From Noviherbaspirillum soli (GTDB lineage: Bacteria > Pseudomonadota > Gammaproteobacteria > Burkholderiales > Burkholderiaceae_D): a stretch of DNA of 64,000 bases. The translations under genes and the position numbers were made by a program. Within the stretch, counting starts at the first letter, position 1. Every line of letters begins with the position of its first letter. The DNA lies in contig NZ_JACYOX010000001.1 in assembly GCF_015352955.1 (NCBI RefSeq), positions 248,001 through 312,000 on the forward strand. The letters run 5' to 3'. Below the pieces are notes generated by a model. The model saw nothing but the letters and a program-made list of their open reading frames with translations, did not search any database and was not told the DNA's origin. This document shows positions 46,281 to 56,017 of the stretch, piece after piece.

Positions 46281-47237
46281 TTAAAAAAACATGCATTCCT
46301 GCAACATGCGCATTGCCGGATAATCGGTCATCGACACACTGGTTTCAATATCGCTCGATAGGAGCCGACCCTGGCTACCAACCGCCAGCGTGGCCTTGGC
46401 CGGGATATGGCCGAATGGCAAACCAGTCACCACTGGTAAAGGCAGCACTTCGCGCAGATGGCGCAGCATGCTGGAAAAACCATAGCCGTTGTCATAATCA
46501 CTAAGCCGGTACCCCGAGAAGTCGCCCAGTACGAGAGCGCGCTGCCGGCCCAGCACGCCGGCATGCAGCAATTGCAGCAGCATGCGCTCGACCCGGTACG
46601 GATGCTCGTTGATGTCCTCCACGAACAGGATGCCGCCATCGACCTGCGGCAGGTAGGGCGTGCCGAGCAGATGGACGATCATCGCAAGATTGCCGCCCCA
46701 GAGCGTGCCGGATATATCGAGCGCGGCATTGCCGCCCTCCTCCCAGCTGACCTGATGGCGCGGCCCGCGCAGGCAGTCGGTCAGGCTTTGCATTGCATAC
46801 AGGTTGGGTTCGGCGCGGGTAAAGTCGTCGCAGATCATCGGCCCGGCAAAGCTGGGCGCGCCGGTGGTTGCCAGCAGGGCCAGCTGCAAGGCGGTGACGT
46901 CGCTGTGGCCGACGATGCGCTTGCCGCTGGCCGCCAGCAGATCATAGTCGAGCAAGGGCAGCAGCCGCGACATGCCGTAGCCGCCGCGCAGCGCAATGAT
47001 GATATCGACGTCCGGATCGCGCGCCGCAGCATGCAGTTGCCCGGCGCGCTCCGCATCGCTGCCGCCGAAGCGCTGATGCTTGCGCACCGGATCATAGTAG
47101 TTATGCACCAGCCAGCCACGCTCTTCCAGCCGCGCCAGCGCCAGCCGGAACGCGGCTTCATCGGGCGGGTAGCCGCCCGGCGCGACGATGGCAATGCCGG
47201 GGCGCCGCGGCGCGTTGTCAGGAAGCGTGTTTGTCAT
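46281..47237 (-). CDS. ldcA: Muramoyltetrapeptide carboxypeptidase (LD-carboxypeptidase, S66 family)
   Basis: 318 residues. LdcA removes the terminal D-Ala from recycled murein tetrapeptides in the cytoplasm. The Ser-Glu-His triad is visible: GHSDVTALQLAL (nucleophile Ser), EDINEHPYRVERML (Glu) and PFGHIPAKATL (His). ALRGGYGMSRLLPLLDY is the conserved floor of the active site. The relative MccF (microcin immunity) shares the fold, but the context here is housekeeping. It follows tadA after 22 bases. Confidence 0.93.
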   Translation of the reverse strand: MTNTLPDNAPRRPGIAIVAPGGYPPDEAAFRLALARLEERGWLVHNYYDPVRKHQRFGGSDAERAGQLHAAARDPDVDIIIALRGGYGMSRLLPLLDYDLLAASGKRIVGHSDVTALQLALLATTGAPSFAGPMICDDFTRAEPNLYAMQSLTDCLRGPRHQVSWEEGGNAALDISGTLWGGNLAMIVHLLGTPYLPQVDGGILFVEDINEHPYRVERMLLQLLHAGVLGRQRALVLGDFSGYRLSDYDNGYGFSSMLRHLREVLPLPVVTGLPFGHIPAKATLAVGSQGRLLSSDIETSVSMTDYPAMRMLQECMFF

Positions 47238-47259
47238 GGCATGCGGGAAGGAAGGGACA

Positions 47260-48221
<962 letters not shown>

Positions 48222-48225
48222 GAGG

Positions 48226-48861
48226 CTAGGGTATTTGTAAAAGTTTGTGGGTCTGCAGGCTGAGCTTCCAGTGCGGATTGCGCTTGCAGGTCTCGATGGC
48301 CAGCCGGGTGTTGGCGGCCGCGTCCGGGCCGTCCATGGCCTGCAGGTAGAAATGCGCGAAATCCAGTCCCTCGTAATCGGCCAGGTTCTGGCCGGCCTGC
48401 GGTATCACCACCTTGAGCTCACTACCCTTTTCCACCTTCAGGAAGGAACCGGCCTTGGGACTGACGCAGATCCAGTCCACGCCCGGCGGCACATCGATCG
48501 TGCCGTTGGTCTCGATGGCAATTTCGAAGCCATGCGCATGCATGGCGTCGATCAGCGCCGCATCGAGCTGCAGCAGCGGTTCGCCGCCGGTGAAGACCAC
48601 ATACTTGCTGGCCTGGTAATTCGCCGGCCACAGGCTGTCGATCAGCGCAGCAAGTTCGGCCGCGCTGGCATACTTGCCGCCGCGCTCGCCGTCGGTGCCG
48701 ACGAAGTCGGTGTCGCAGAACTTGCAGACCGCGCTGGCGCGGTCGGTTTCGCGGCCGGTCCAGAGATTGCAGCCCGAGAAGCGGCAGAACACCGCCGGCC
48801 GCCCGGCGCGCGCGCCTTCGCCCTGGAGCGTATAAAAGATTTCCTTGACGCTGTAAGTCAA
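48226..48861 (-). CDS. queE: 7-carboxy-7-deazaguanine synthase (radical SAM)
   Basis: 211 residues from a TTG start. QueE rearranges carboxytetrahydropterin to 7-carboxy-7-deazaguanine. It belongs to the Burkholderia type, with an extended cluster motif: Cys of SGCNLW, 14 residues, then CKFC (CX14CX2C). Other blocks are EIFYTLQGEGARAGRPAVF, VFTGGEPLLQ, AIETNGTI and CVSPKAG. No ATG lies at the expected position; TTG-ACT-TAC-AGC gives the family start (MTYSVKEIF). queC is not in the window. Confidence 0.93.
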   Translation of the reverse strand: MTYSVKEIFYTLQGEGARAGRPAVFCRFSGCNLWTGRETDRASAVCKFCDTDFVGTDGERGGKYASAAELAALIDSLWPANYQASKYVVFTGGEPLLQLDAALIDAMHAHGFEIAIETNGTIDVPPGVDWICVSPKAGSFLKVEKGSELKVVIPQAGQNLADYEGLDFAHFYLQAMDGPDAAANTRLAIETCKRNPHWKLSLQTHKLLQIP

Positions 48862-49752
48862 AACGTGAATTCCGAAGATGGTGGATGGCGCCTGTCGGCG
48901 CAAAGGGGCGTTATTTTCGCATTTTATGGACGGGCGTGCGTGGCGGCCGCCTTGGTGGCGAGCTGAACCATCGGGCCGGCGCCTGGCTGTGGCAGTCCGC
49001 TGGCGGACGGATGGCCTTGCGCCGCCGCTGTCTGCAGCGGACCGGAAAGCGGAATTCGTGCCGTGCCCGCCGTCCCCAGGCACCGAGGCACCCCGTGAAA
49101 ATAGCTGCCGCTTCAGCCGCATCAAAACCGTTCGGCGATTCCTCATCCCCGACTTGCAGTCAGCGCGGCCGCCGCCTGCGCACATGTCCGAGCACCGTCG
49201 GCGGCACATCCTGCCGTCCCCGCCGCAATGCCCTTGCTCGCACCGGCCGCTCAGCCTCGAGTCGTTGCCTGCCGCAGCCAGTCGATTCGATGTTCAAGAA
49301 AGGATGCTGCCGATCATGGATGCAAGCCGCGTACCGTCTCATCAGCATGGCGCCGATGCCAGCCTGGATGCCCTGCCACCGATAACCGATGCCCGATGCC
49401 CGGTTGCTGACCCTGCTCGCCGACGGCCGGCAAGACATCGCTTCGGCTTTCGCCACGTCTGGCAGGCATGCTGCCGCCGCTGCTGCCGCTGCTGCCGCAG
49501 GAGACGACATTCAACATAGATACATCTGCTGCGCGTAACCCTGAGCAGGCAGGAGCGCCGGGAGAAAGCCGTGCCCCAGAACGGAGAATGAAAAGGAGGC
49601 GGCCACGCACCGCCCGCCATGCCGCCGCATTTCCTCACGCCAGGTACGGATTGTTCCCAATCAAGCCAGCCTCGATCCCATCGCTCACGCGCCTTGCCAT
49701 GTGCCAATTCGCCCATATCATTGACCCCACTCTCTAGCGAAAGGACTGACCC
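48862..49752. other. Gene-free stretch between queE and the DNA repair operon
   Basis: 891 bases. Open frames exist on both strands, but they are arginine/proline-rich composition artefacts without Shine-Dalgarno sites or recognisable domains. The divergent arrangement means promoters for queE and the repair operon should be here; I could not point to convincing ones, nor to a preQ1-type riboswitch. Confidence 0.5.
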
Positions 49753-50808
49753 ATGCCGGACATGGTGGTGGCGAGGAAGGAAGGCCTGTACTGCGTGCCG
49801 GGCCAGTTTTATATCGACCCATGGCGGCCGGTGGACCGGGCAGTGATCACCCATGCCCATGCCGACCATGCCCGCGTCGGCCATGGCAGCTACCTCGCCG
49901 CCGAGAGCGGCGGCAACGTGCTGCGTGCACGGCTGGGCGAGATCAACCTGCAGACGCTGCGCTATGGCGAATCCGTGGTGCACAACGGCGTGACCGTGTC
50001 GCTGCACCCGGCCGGCCATGTGCTGGGCTCGGCCCAGGTGCGCATGGAATACCAGGGCGAGGTCTGGGTCGCGTCCGGCGACTACAAGGTCGAGCCGGAC
50101 GCGACCTGCGCGCCATTCGAGCCGGTGCGCTGCCATACCTTCATCACCGAGTCCACCTTCGGCCTGCCAATCTACCGCTGGCAGCCGCAGGACGAGGTGT
50201 ATGCCGAGATCAACGACTGGTGGCGCGGCAATGCCGAGGAAGGCCGGGCCAGCGTTCTGTACTGCTATTCCTTCGGCAAGGCGCAGCGCATCCTGTCCGG
50301 TCTCGACCGGGCGATAGGTCCAATCTTCTGCCATGGCGCGGTGGAGCCGCTGAACCGGGTCTACCGCGCAGGCGGCATCGACCTGCCCGACACCTTGCTG
50401 GTCTCGGAGGCGAGCGGCGGCAAGGCGGCGTTTCGCGACGCGCTGATCCTGGCGCCGCCGTCGGCTGGCGGCAGCACCTGGATTCGCCGCTTCGGCGACT
50501 ACAGCGACGGCTTCGCCAGCGGCTGGATGCAGTTGCGCGGCGCGCGGCGGCGGCGCGCGGTGGACCGCGGCTTCATCCTGTCCGACCATGCCGACTGGCC
50601 GGGCCTGATGTCGGCCATCGCCGCCACGGGTGCCGAGCGGGTCATCGTCACCCATGGCCAGATCGGCACCATGGTGCGCTGGCTGCAGCAGAACGGGCTG
50701 GAGGCCGGCGCCTTCGAGACCGAATACGGCGACGAGGACGACGCCGCGCCGCGGCAGGCGCAGCACCAGGAACAGGCGCCGGACCAGGAGCAACCCGCCG
50801 ATGCGTGA
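49753..50808 (+). CDS. Ligase-associated DNA damage response exonuclease (MBL fold)
   Basis: 351 residues of the metallo-beta-lactamase/beta-CASP nuclease family (SNM1/CPSF-like). Metal ligands are THAHADHARVG (HxHxDH), HPAGHVLGSAQV, GDYKVEPDA, and FILSDHADWPGL with VTHGQ near the end. Proteins of this branch are encoded next to a DNA ligase, an Lhr-type helicase and a phosphoesterase, exactly as here, and are thought to trim DNA ends before joining. It overlaps the ligase start by 8 bases. The C-terminal 25 residues are Gln/Glu-rich. Confidence 0.93.
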   Translation: MPDMVVARKEGLYCVPGQFYIDPWRPVDRAVITHAHADHARVGHGSYLAAESGGNVLRARLGEINLQTLRYGESVVHNGVTVSLHPAGHVLGSAQVRMEYQGEVWVASGDYKVEPDATCAPFEPVRCHTFITESTFGLPIYRWQPQDEVYAEINDWWRGNAEEGRASVLYCYSFGKAQRILSGLDRAIGPIFCHGAVEPLNRVYRAGGIDLPDTLLVSEASGGKAAFRDALILAPPSAGGSTWIRRFGDYSDGFASGWMQLRGARRRRAVDRGFILSDHADWPGLMSAIAATGAERVIVTHGQIGTMVRWLQQNGLEAGAFETEYGDEDDAAPRQAQHQEQAPDQEQPADA

Positions 50809-52420
50809 GTTCGCCCGCCTTTATACCGAGCTGGATTCGACCACCGCCACCAACCGCAAGCTGGCCGCGCTGCAGGCCTATTTCGCCAGCGCCCGGCCGG
50901 AAGACGCGGCCTGGGCGGTCTACTTCCTGGCCGGAGGCAAGCCACGGCAGGTGGTGCCAACCAGGCTGCTGCGCCAGTACACGATAGAACGGGCCGCGCT
51001 GGACGACTGGCTGTTCGACGAATGCTATGACGCGGTGGGCGACCTGGCCGAGACCATCGCCCATATCCTGCCGCCGCCAGGCACGGAGAGCGATGTCGGC
51101 CTGTCGGTCTGGATGGAGGAGCGCATCCTGCCGCTGCGCGGCGCAACGCCCGAACGCATACGCGCCGCGCTGTTCGCGATCTGGGACGAGACCAACTGGC
51201 GCGAGCGCTTCCTCCTGATGAAGCTGATCGGCGGCGGTTTCCGGGTAGGCGTGTCGCGCCTGCTGGTCACGCGCGCCCTGGGCGAAGTCGCCGGCATCGA
51301 TGCCAAGCTGGTCGCCCAGCGGCTGATGGGCTGGGTCGATGGCCGGGTTCAGCCCAATGCCGATCGCTATGCGCAGCTGATAGCGCCGCAGTCGGAATTC
51401 GAGCACCAGCTGCGCGGCGGCCAGCCCTATCCCTTCTTCCTGGCGCATGCGCTGCAGGTCGGCCCGGAAACCCTGGGCGACATCGGCAACTGGCTGGCCG
51501 AATGGAAGTACGACGGCATCCGCGCCCAGCTGGTGCGCCGCAGCGGCCAGAGCTGGCTGTGGTCGCGCGGCGAAGACCTGATCACCGACCGCTTCCCGGA
51601 AATCAGCGCCGTGCCGCTGCCGGACGGCACCGTGGTCGATGGCGAAGTGGTGATCTGGCAGCAGGGCAAGCCGGCCCTGTTCGCCGACCTGCAGAAGCGC
51701 ATCGGCCGCAAGACCCTCTCGGCGAAGATGCTGCAGGAATTGCCGGCTGCGCTGATCGCCTATGACCTCTTGGAACAGGATGGCGAGGACCTGCGCCGGC
51801 TGCCGCAGCGGGAACGCCGGCGGCGGCTGGAGGCGGTGGTGGCGCAAGCCGATTGCCCGCAGCTGGTGCTGTCGCCGCTGATCGAGGCGACCGGCTGGGA
51901 GCAACTGGCGCAACTGCGGGAATCGTCGCGCTCGCGCGCGGTGGAAGGCATGATGCTCAAAGGCATGGACGCCCAGTACGGCGTGGGCCGTACTCGCGAT
52001 GTCGGCACCTGGTGGAAATGGAAGATCGACCCCTACAGCGTGGACGCGGTGCTGATCTATGCCCAGGCCGGCCATGGCCGCCGCGCCTCGCTCTACACCG
52101 ACTACACCTTTGCGGTCTGGGACGACGACCCCGAAGGGGGACGCCGGCTGGTGCCGTTCACCAAGGCCTATTCCGGCCTGACCGATGCCGAGATCGGCAA
52201 GATCGATGCCGCGATCCGGCGCACCACCGTGGAAAAGTTCGGTCCGGTGCGCAGCGTGCGGCCGACCATGGTGTTCGAGATCGGCTTTGAAGGCATCGCC
52301 CGCTCCAGCCGGCACAAGGCCGGCATCGCGGTGCGCTTCCCGCGCATGCTGCGCATCCGCGATGACAAGAAGATCGAGGAGGCGGACACCCTGGCCACAT
52401 TGCAGGGCATGCTGCCGTGA
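50801..52420 (+). CDS. ATP-dependent DNA ligase (ligase-associated DNA damage response)
   Basis: 539 residues: an N-terminal helical DNA-binding domain, the nucleotidyltransferase core and an OB fold. The adenylated Lys is K236 in [12 protein letters not shown] (KxDGxR). Further motifs are [33 protein letters not shown] and TWWKWKIDP. It resembles archaeal/eukaryal ligase I-type enzymes rather than the NAD-dependent LigA. Start at ATG 50801, inside the end of the exonuclease gene. It lacks the Ku partner and the polymerase domain of NHEJ LigD, which argues for a separate single-strand-break or gap repair route. Confidence 0.95.
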   Translation: MREFARLYTELDSTTATNRKLAALQAYFASARPEDAAWAVYFLAGGKPRQVVPTRLLRQYTIERAALDDWLFDECYDAVGDLAETIAHILPPPGTESDVGLSVWMEERILPLRGATPERIRAALFAIWDETNWRERFLLMKLIGGGFRVGVSRLLVTRALGEVAGIDAKLVAQRLMGWVDGRVQPNADRYAQLIAPQSEFEHQLRGGQPYPFFLAHALQVGPETLGDIGNWLAEWKYDGIRAQLVRRSGQSWLWSRGEDLITDRFPEISAVPLPDGTVVDGEVVIWQQGKPALFADLQKRIGRKTLSAKMLQELPAALIAYDLLEQDGEDLRRLPQRERRRRLEAVVAQADCPQLVLSPLIEATGWEQLAQLRESSRSRAVEGMMLKGMDAQYGVGRTRDVGTWWKWKIDPYSVDAVLIYAQAGHGRRASLYTDYTFAVWDDDPEGGRRLVPFTKAYSGLTDAEIGKIDAAIRRTTVEKFGPVRSVRPTMVFEIGFEGIARSSRHKAGIAVRFPRMLRIRDDKKIEEADTLATLQGMLP

Positions 52421-54909
52421 AGTCCGAGCGCAACGCGAAGCTGACGCCGGAGCAGGCGGTCGAGGCCTGGTTCGCCGGGCGCGGCTGGACGCCTTTCCCG
52501 TTCCAGCGCCAGGTCTGGCAAGCCTTCGCCGAAGGGCGCAGCGGACTGCTGCATGCCGCCACCGGCGCCGGCAAGACCTACGCGCTGTGGATGGGCGCCC
52601 TGCTGCGCGGCATGCGCGGCCAGGCGGCGCCCGGCAAGGGCGCGCGGGTGCTGTGGATTACGCCGATGCGCGCCCTGGCCGCCGACACCATGAAGGCGCT
52701 GCAGGCGCCGGCGTCCGATCTGCTGCCGGGCTGGAGCGGCGGCCTGCGCACCGGCGACACCGGCTCGGCCGAGCGGGCGCGCCAGGTCAGGAGCCTGCCC
52801 TCGCTCCTGGTCACCACGCCGGAAAGCCTGACCCTGCTGCTCTCGGCGGCGGACGCCCGCGACCGCTTCCGCCATCTCGACGCCGTGATCGTCGACGAAT
52901 GGCATGAGCTGCTGGGCAGCAAGCGCGGCGTGCAGACCCAGCTGGCGCTGGCCCGGCTGCGCCTGTGGCGTCCCGAACTGCTGGTCTGGGGCCTGTCGGC
53001 CACGATAGGCAACCTTCAGCAGGCCCAGGACGCCCTGCTCGGGCCGGGCCAGGGAACGCTGGTGGAAGGCGTTGACGACAAGGACATCCTGGTCGACACC
53101 CTGCTGCCGCCGGCAACCGGCCGCTTCCCGTGGGCAGGGCATCTCGGCACCGTGATGCTGCCGGCCGTGGTGCGGGAAATCGAGCAGAGCGCGTCCACCC
53201 TGGTGTTCACCAATACCCGCGCCCAGTCCGAACTGTGGTACCAGAGCCTGCTGGCAGAACGCCCGGACTGGGCCGGCCTGATCGCGCTGCATCACGGCTC
53301 GCTCGACAAGGCCGTGCGCGACTGGGTGGAGATGAGCATCAAGGACGGCAGCCTGAAGGCCGTGGTCTGCACCTCCAGCCTGGACCTGGGGGTGGACTTC
53401 GCGCCGGTGGAACGCGTGCTGCAGATCGGCAGCTGCAAGGGCATCGCCCGGCTGCTGCAGCGGGCCGGGCGCAGCGGCCATGCGCCCGGCCGGCGCTCCC
53501 GGGTCACGCTGGTGCCGACCAACAGCCTGGAACTGCTGGAGGCCGCCGGCGCGAGGCGCGCCCTGGCGGCGCGCTCGGTGGAAGCCCGCATCCCGCCGAA
53601 CAAGCCGCTGGACGTGCTGGTGCAACACCTGGTGACGATGGCGCTGGGCGGCGGTTTCCGCCCGGACGAACTGTACGGGGAAGTCAGGCAGGCCTGGTCC
53701 TATCGCGAACTGACGCCGGAGGAATGGCAATGGGCGCTGGATTTCGTCGCCCGCGGCGGCCAGAGCCTGGCGGTCTATCCCGAATACCGGCGGGTGTTGC
53801 CGGATGAGGAAGGCGTCTACCGGGTGCCGGACGCCACGCTGGCGCGGCGCCACCGCATGAACATCGGCACCATCGTGTCGGATGCGTCCATCCAGGTCAA
53901 ATTCCTGTCCGGCGCCACCATAGGCTCGGTGGATGAATCCTTCATTTCAAGGCTGGCCAAGGGCGACCACTTCCTGTTCGGCGGGCGCATGCTGGAATTC
54001 ATCCGCATCCATGAAATGACGGCTTATGTGCGCAAGGCCAGCGGCCGCAAGGGCGCGGTGCCGCGCTGGCAGGGCGGCAAGCTGCCGATGTCGTCGGAAC
54101 TGGCGCATGCTGCGCTCGCCTGCCTGGAAGAAGCCGACCATGCAGAGTTCGCCGGCCCCGAAATGCAGGCCATCCAGTCCCTGCTGGAACTGCAGCGGCG
54201 CTGCTCCGCGCTGCCCACGGCGCGCACGCTGGTGGCCGAGTCGCTGAAGAGCCGCGAAGGCTGGCACCTGTTCCTCTACCCGTTCGCCGGCCGCTCTGTG
54301 CATCTGGGCCTGGCCTCGCTGCTGGCCTGGCGCATCGCACGCCAGCAGAGCGCCACGTTTTCGATTGCCGTGAATGACTATGGCCTGGAACTGCTCTGCG
54401 CCGACGCCATCGACTATGAAACCCTGCTGCTGCGCCCTTCGGCGCCGATGCACCGGCTGCTGGCGGAAGACCATCTGCTGGAAGACGTGCTGGCCAGCCT
54501 GAACGCGGCCGAGCTGTCGCAGCGCCGCTTCCGGGAAATCGCCCGTATCGCCGGCCTGCTGTTCCAGGGCTATCCGGGCCAGCGCAAGAGCAACCGGCAG
54601 CTGCAGGCGTCTTCCAGCCTGTTTTATGAGGTCTTCAGGAAGCACGATCCCGGCAACCTGCTGCTGACCCAGGCGCAGCGCGAGGTGCTGGAGCAGGAAC
54701 TGGAACTGGGCCGCCTGCGCGACACGCTGGCCGAACTGCGTGGCCGCGCACTGGCCTGGCATGCGGTGCCGCGCGCGACGCCATTCGGCTTTCCGCTGAT
54801 GGTGGAACGCTTCCGGGAAAAGCTGAGCACGGAAAAGCTGTCGGACCGCGTGGCCCGCATGGTGCGCGAACTGGAAAACGCCGCCACGCTGCCGGAGCGA
54901 CGCAGATGA
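52417..54909 (+). CDS. Ligase-associated DEXH-box helicase (Lhr core type)
   Basis: 830 residues, the short Lhr form with helicase core, winged-helix and C-terminal Lhr-specific domains. Motifs are [13 protein letters not shown] (Walker A), [23 protein letters not shown] (DEWH box), [35 protein letters not shown] and [11 protein letters not shown]. Lhr proteins are 3'-5' DNA or RNA:DNA translocases induced by crosslinking damage. Starts with GTG in a 4-base GTGA overlap with the ligase. Confidence 0.94.
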   Translation: MKSERNAKLTPEQAVEAWFAGRGWTPFPFQRQVWQAFAEGRSGLLHAATGAGKTYALWMGALLRGMRGQAAPGKGARVLWITPMRALAADTMKALQAPASDLLPGWSGGLRTGDTGSAERARQVRSLPSLLVTTPESLTLLLSAADARDRFRHLDAVIVDEWHELLGSKRGVQTQLALARLRLWRPELLVWGLSATIGNLQQAQDALLGPGQGTLVEGVDDKDILVDTLLPPATGRFPWAGHLGTVMLPAVVREIEQSASTLVFTNTRAQSELWYQSLLAERPDWAGLIALHHGSLDKAVRDWVEMSIKDGSLKAVVCTSSLDLGVDFAPVERVLQIGSCKGIARLLQRAGRSGHAPGRRSRVTLVPTNSLELLEAAGARRALAARSVEARIPPNKPLDVLVQHLVTMALGGGFRPDELYGEVRQAWSYRELTPEEWQWALDFVARGGQSLAVYPEYRRVLPDEEGVYRVPDATLARRHRMNIGTIVSDASIQVKFLSGATIGSVDESFISRLAKGDHFLFGGRMLEFIRIHEMTAYVRKASGRKGAVPRWQGGKLPMSSELAHAALACLEEADHAEFAGPEMQAIQSLLELQRRCSALPTARTLVAESLKSREGWHLFLYPFAGRSVHLGLASLLAWRIARQQSATFSIAVNDYGLELLCADAIDYETLLLRPSAPMHRLLAEDHLLEDVLASLNAAELSQRRFREIARIAGLLFQGYPGQRKSNRQLQASSSLFYEVFRKHDPGNLLLTQAQREVLEQELELGRLRDTLAELRGRALAWHAVPRATPFGFPLMVERFREKLSTEKLSDRVARMVRELENAATLPERRR

Positions 54910-55583
54910 TGGCGGGCGCGGTGGAGATCGAGGCAGCGGGCGAAGTGCTGACGCTGCTCCCGCAGCGAGCGCTGTTCTGGCCCACGCAGGCGATGCTGGT
55001 GATTGCCGACATCCATTTCGGCAAGGCGGCATCGTTCCGCGCCCAGGGTGTACCGGTGCCGCGCGGCACCACGACGGAAAACCTGGACATGCTGACCACG
55101 CTGGCGGCCGCAACCGGCGCAACGACCATCCTGTTCCTGGGAGACTTCCTGCATGCCCGCCATGCCCATGCCCATGCCACCATGGCCGCGCTGCACGCCT
55201 GGCGCAAGCGGCACAGCCATCTGGCGCTGACGCTGGTGCGGGGCAACCATGACAGCCACGCCGGCGATCCGCCATCCAGCCTGGCCATCACGGTGGTCGA
55301 CGAACCCTACCGGATCGGGCCCCTGGTCTTTGCTCATCATCCGCAGCCGCATCCGGATGGCTACGTGCTGGCGGGCCATGTGCATCCAGTCTACCGGCTC
55401 GCCGCACGGGGCGACGCGCTGCGCCTGCCGTGTTTCCTGTTCGGCCCGGAAGGCGGAATGCTGCCGTCCTTCGGCGCCTTCACCGGCGGCCATCCGGTAA
55501 CACCGGCGCCACACGACCGCCTGTTTCTGGCAGCGCCGGACATGGTGATCGAACTGACTGCGCGCGGCCGGGGCCGCGCATGA
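54906..55583 (+). CDS. pdeM: Ligase-associated metallophosphoesterase PdeM
   Basis: 225 residues, calcineurin-like fold. The metal-site motifs are present in order: [43 protein letters not shown] and LAGHVHPVY. PdeM-type enzymes are encoded with Lhr and are single-strand endonucleases or phosphodiesterases in vitro. It begins 4 bases inside the helicase gene, completing a four-gene unit with no gaps. Its 3' end contains a GC-rich palindrome (55562-55579). Confidence 0.93.
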   Translation: MMAGAVEIEAAGEVLTLLPQRALFWPTQAMLVIADIHFGKAASFRAQGVPVPRGTTTENLDMLTTLAAATGATTILFLGDFLHARHAHAHATMAALHAWRKRHSHLALTLVRGNHDSHAGDPPSSLAITVVDEPYRIGPLVFAHHPQPHPDGYVLAGHVHPVYRLAARGDALRLPCFLFGPEGGMLPSFGAFTGGHPVTPAPHDRLFLAAPDMVIELTARGRGRA

Positions 55584-55591
55584 TGCATGCT

Positions 55592-55849
55592 TTATTGTGC
55601 GGCGTTGAAATCGGAAGCATCCACGGTGATCGGCCGCGGGCATCCTTCAAGAAATTTGCGGCGCGCCACGGCGTCGATCAGCTTGCGGTTGCGCCGATAG
55701 GCGCTGCGCGGTTCGAGCTGGGCATCCTTGGGCAGAAAGTGCTTTTCCAGCGCTTCCGCGGACAGCAGTGCGATGAATTCGTCTGCATCGATCTTGATTG
55801 AAAACCACAGGCCTGCCTGGATGGCGGTTTCTTGCTGGTTCGTTGGCAT
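55592..55849 (-). CDS. Small DUF1488-like protein
   Basis: 85 residues. GGAGG precedes the ATG at 55849 by about 6 bases. The pattern (ADEFIALLSAEALEKHF, then AYRRNRKLIDAVARRKFLEG and a final PITVDASDF) resembles DUF1488 proteins, whose function is unknown. It converges on pdeM, 8 bases from its stop, and stands alone. The first 166 bases upstream of the start are AT-richer than average and probably hold its promoter. Confidence 0.7.
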   Translation of the reverse strand: MPTNQQETAIQAGLWFSIKIDADEFIALLSAEALEKHFLPKDAQLEPRSAYRRNRKLIDAVARRKFLEGCPRPITVDASDFNAAQ

Positions 55850-56017
55850 AGAGGTCCTCCTGACAGAAAAGTGCTGTACTGCGTTTTGCATTGAAGAAAT
55901 CAATGCGACAGACGAAGTATCCTGAACTGTCCAGTGACACGCTATCGGCGAACGATGATTTTTGCGTAGTCGATCAACTACACATGTAACTAATGGCCTA
56001 TAGATTGCCTTCAACTC

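Noticed and set aside
48862-49200. Possible preQ1 riboswitch upstream of queE
   Set aside because: No compact hairpin with an A-rich tail of the preQ1 type was seen near the start.
49342-50793. 483-residue open frame on the minus strand opposite the MBL exonuclease gene
   Set aside because: It mirrors a well-supported gene, consists of Arg/Gly/His-rich sequence without any family motif, and is a typical antisense frame in GC-rich coding DNA.
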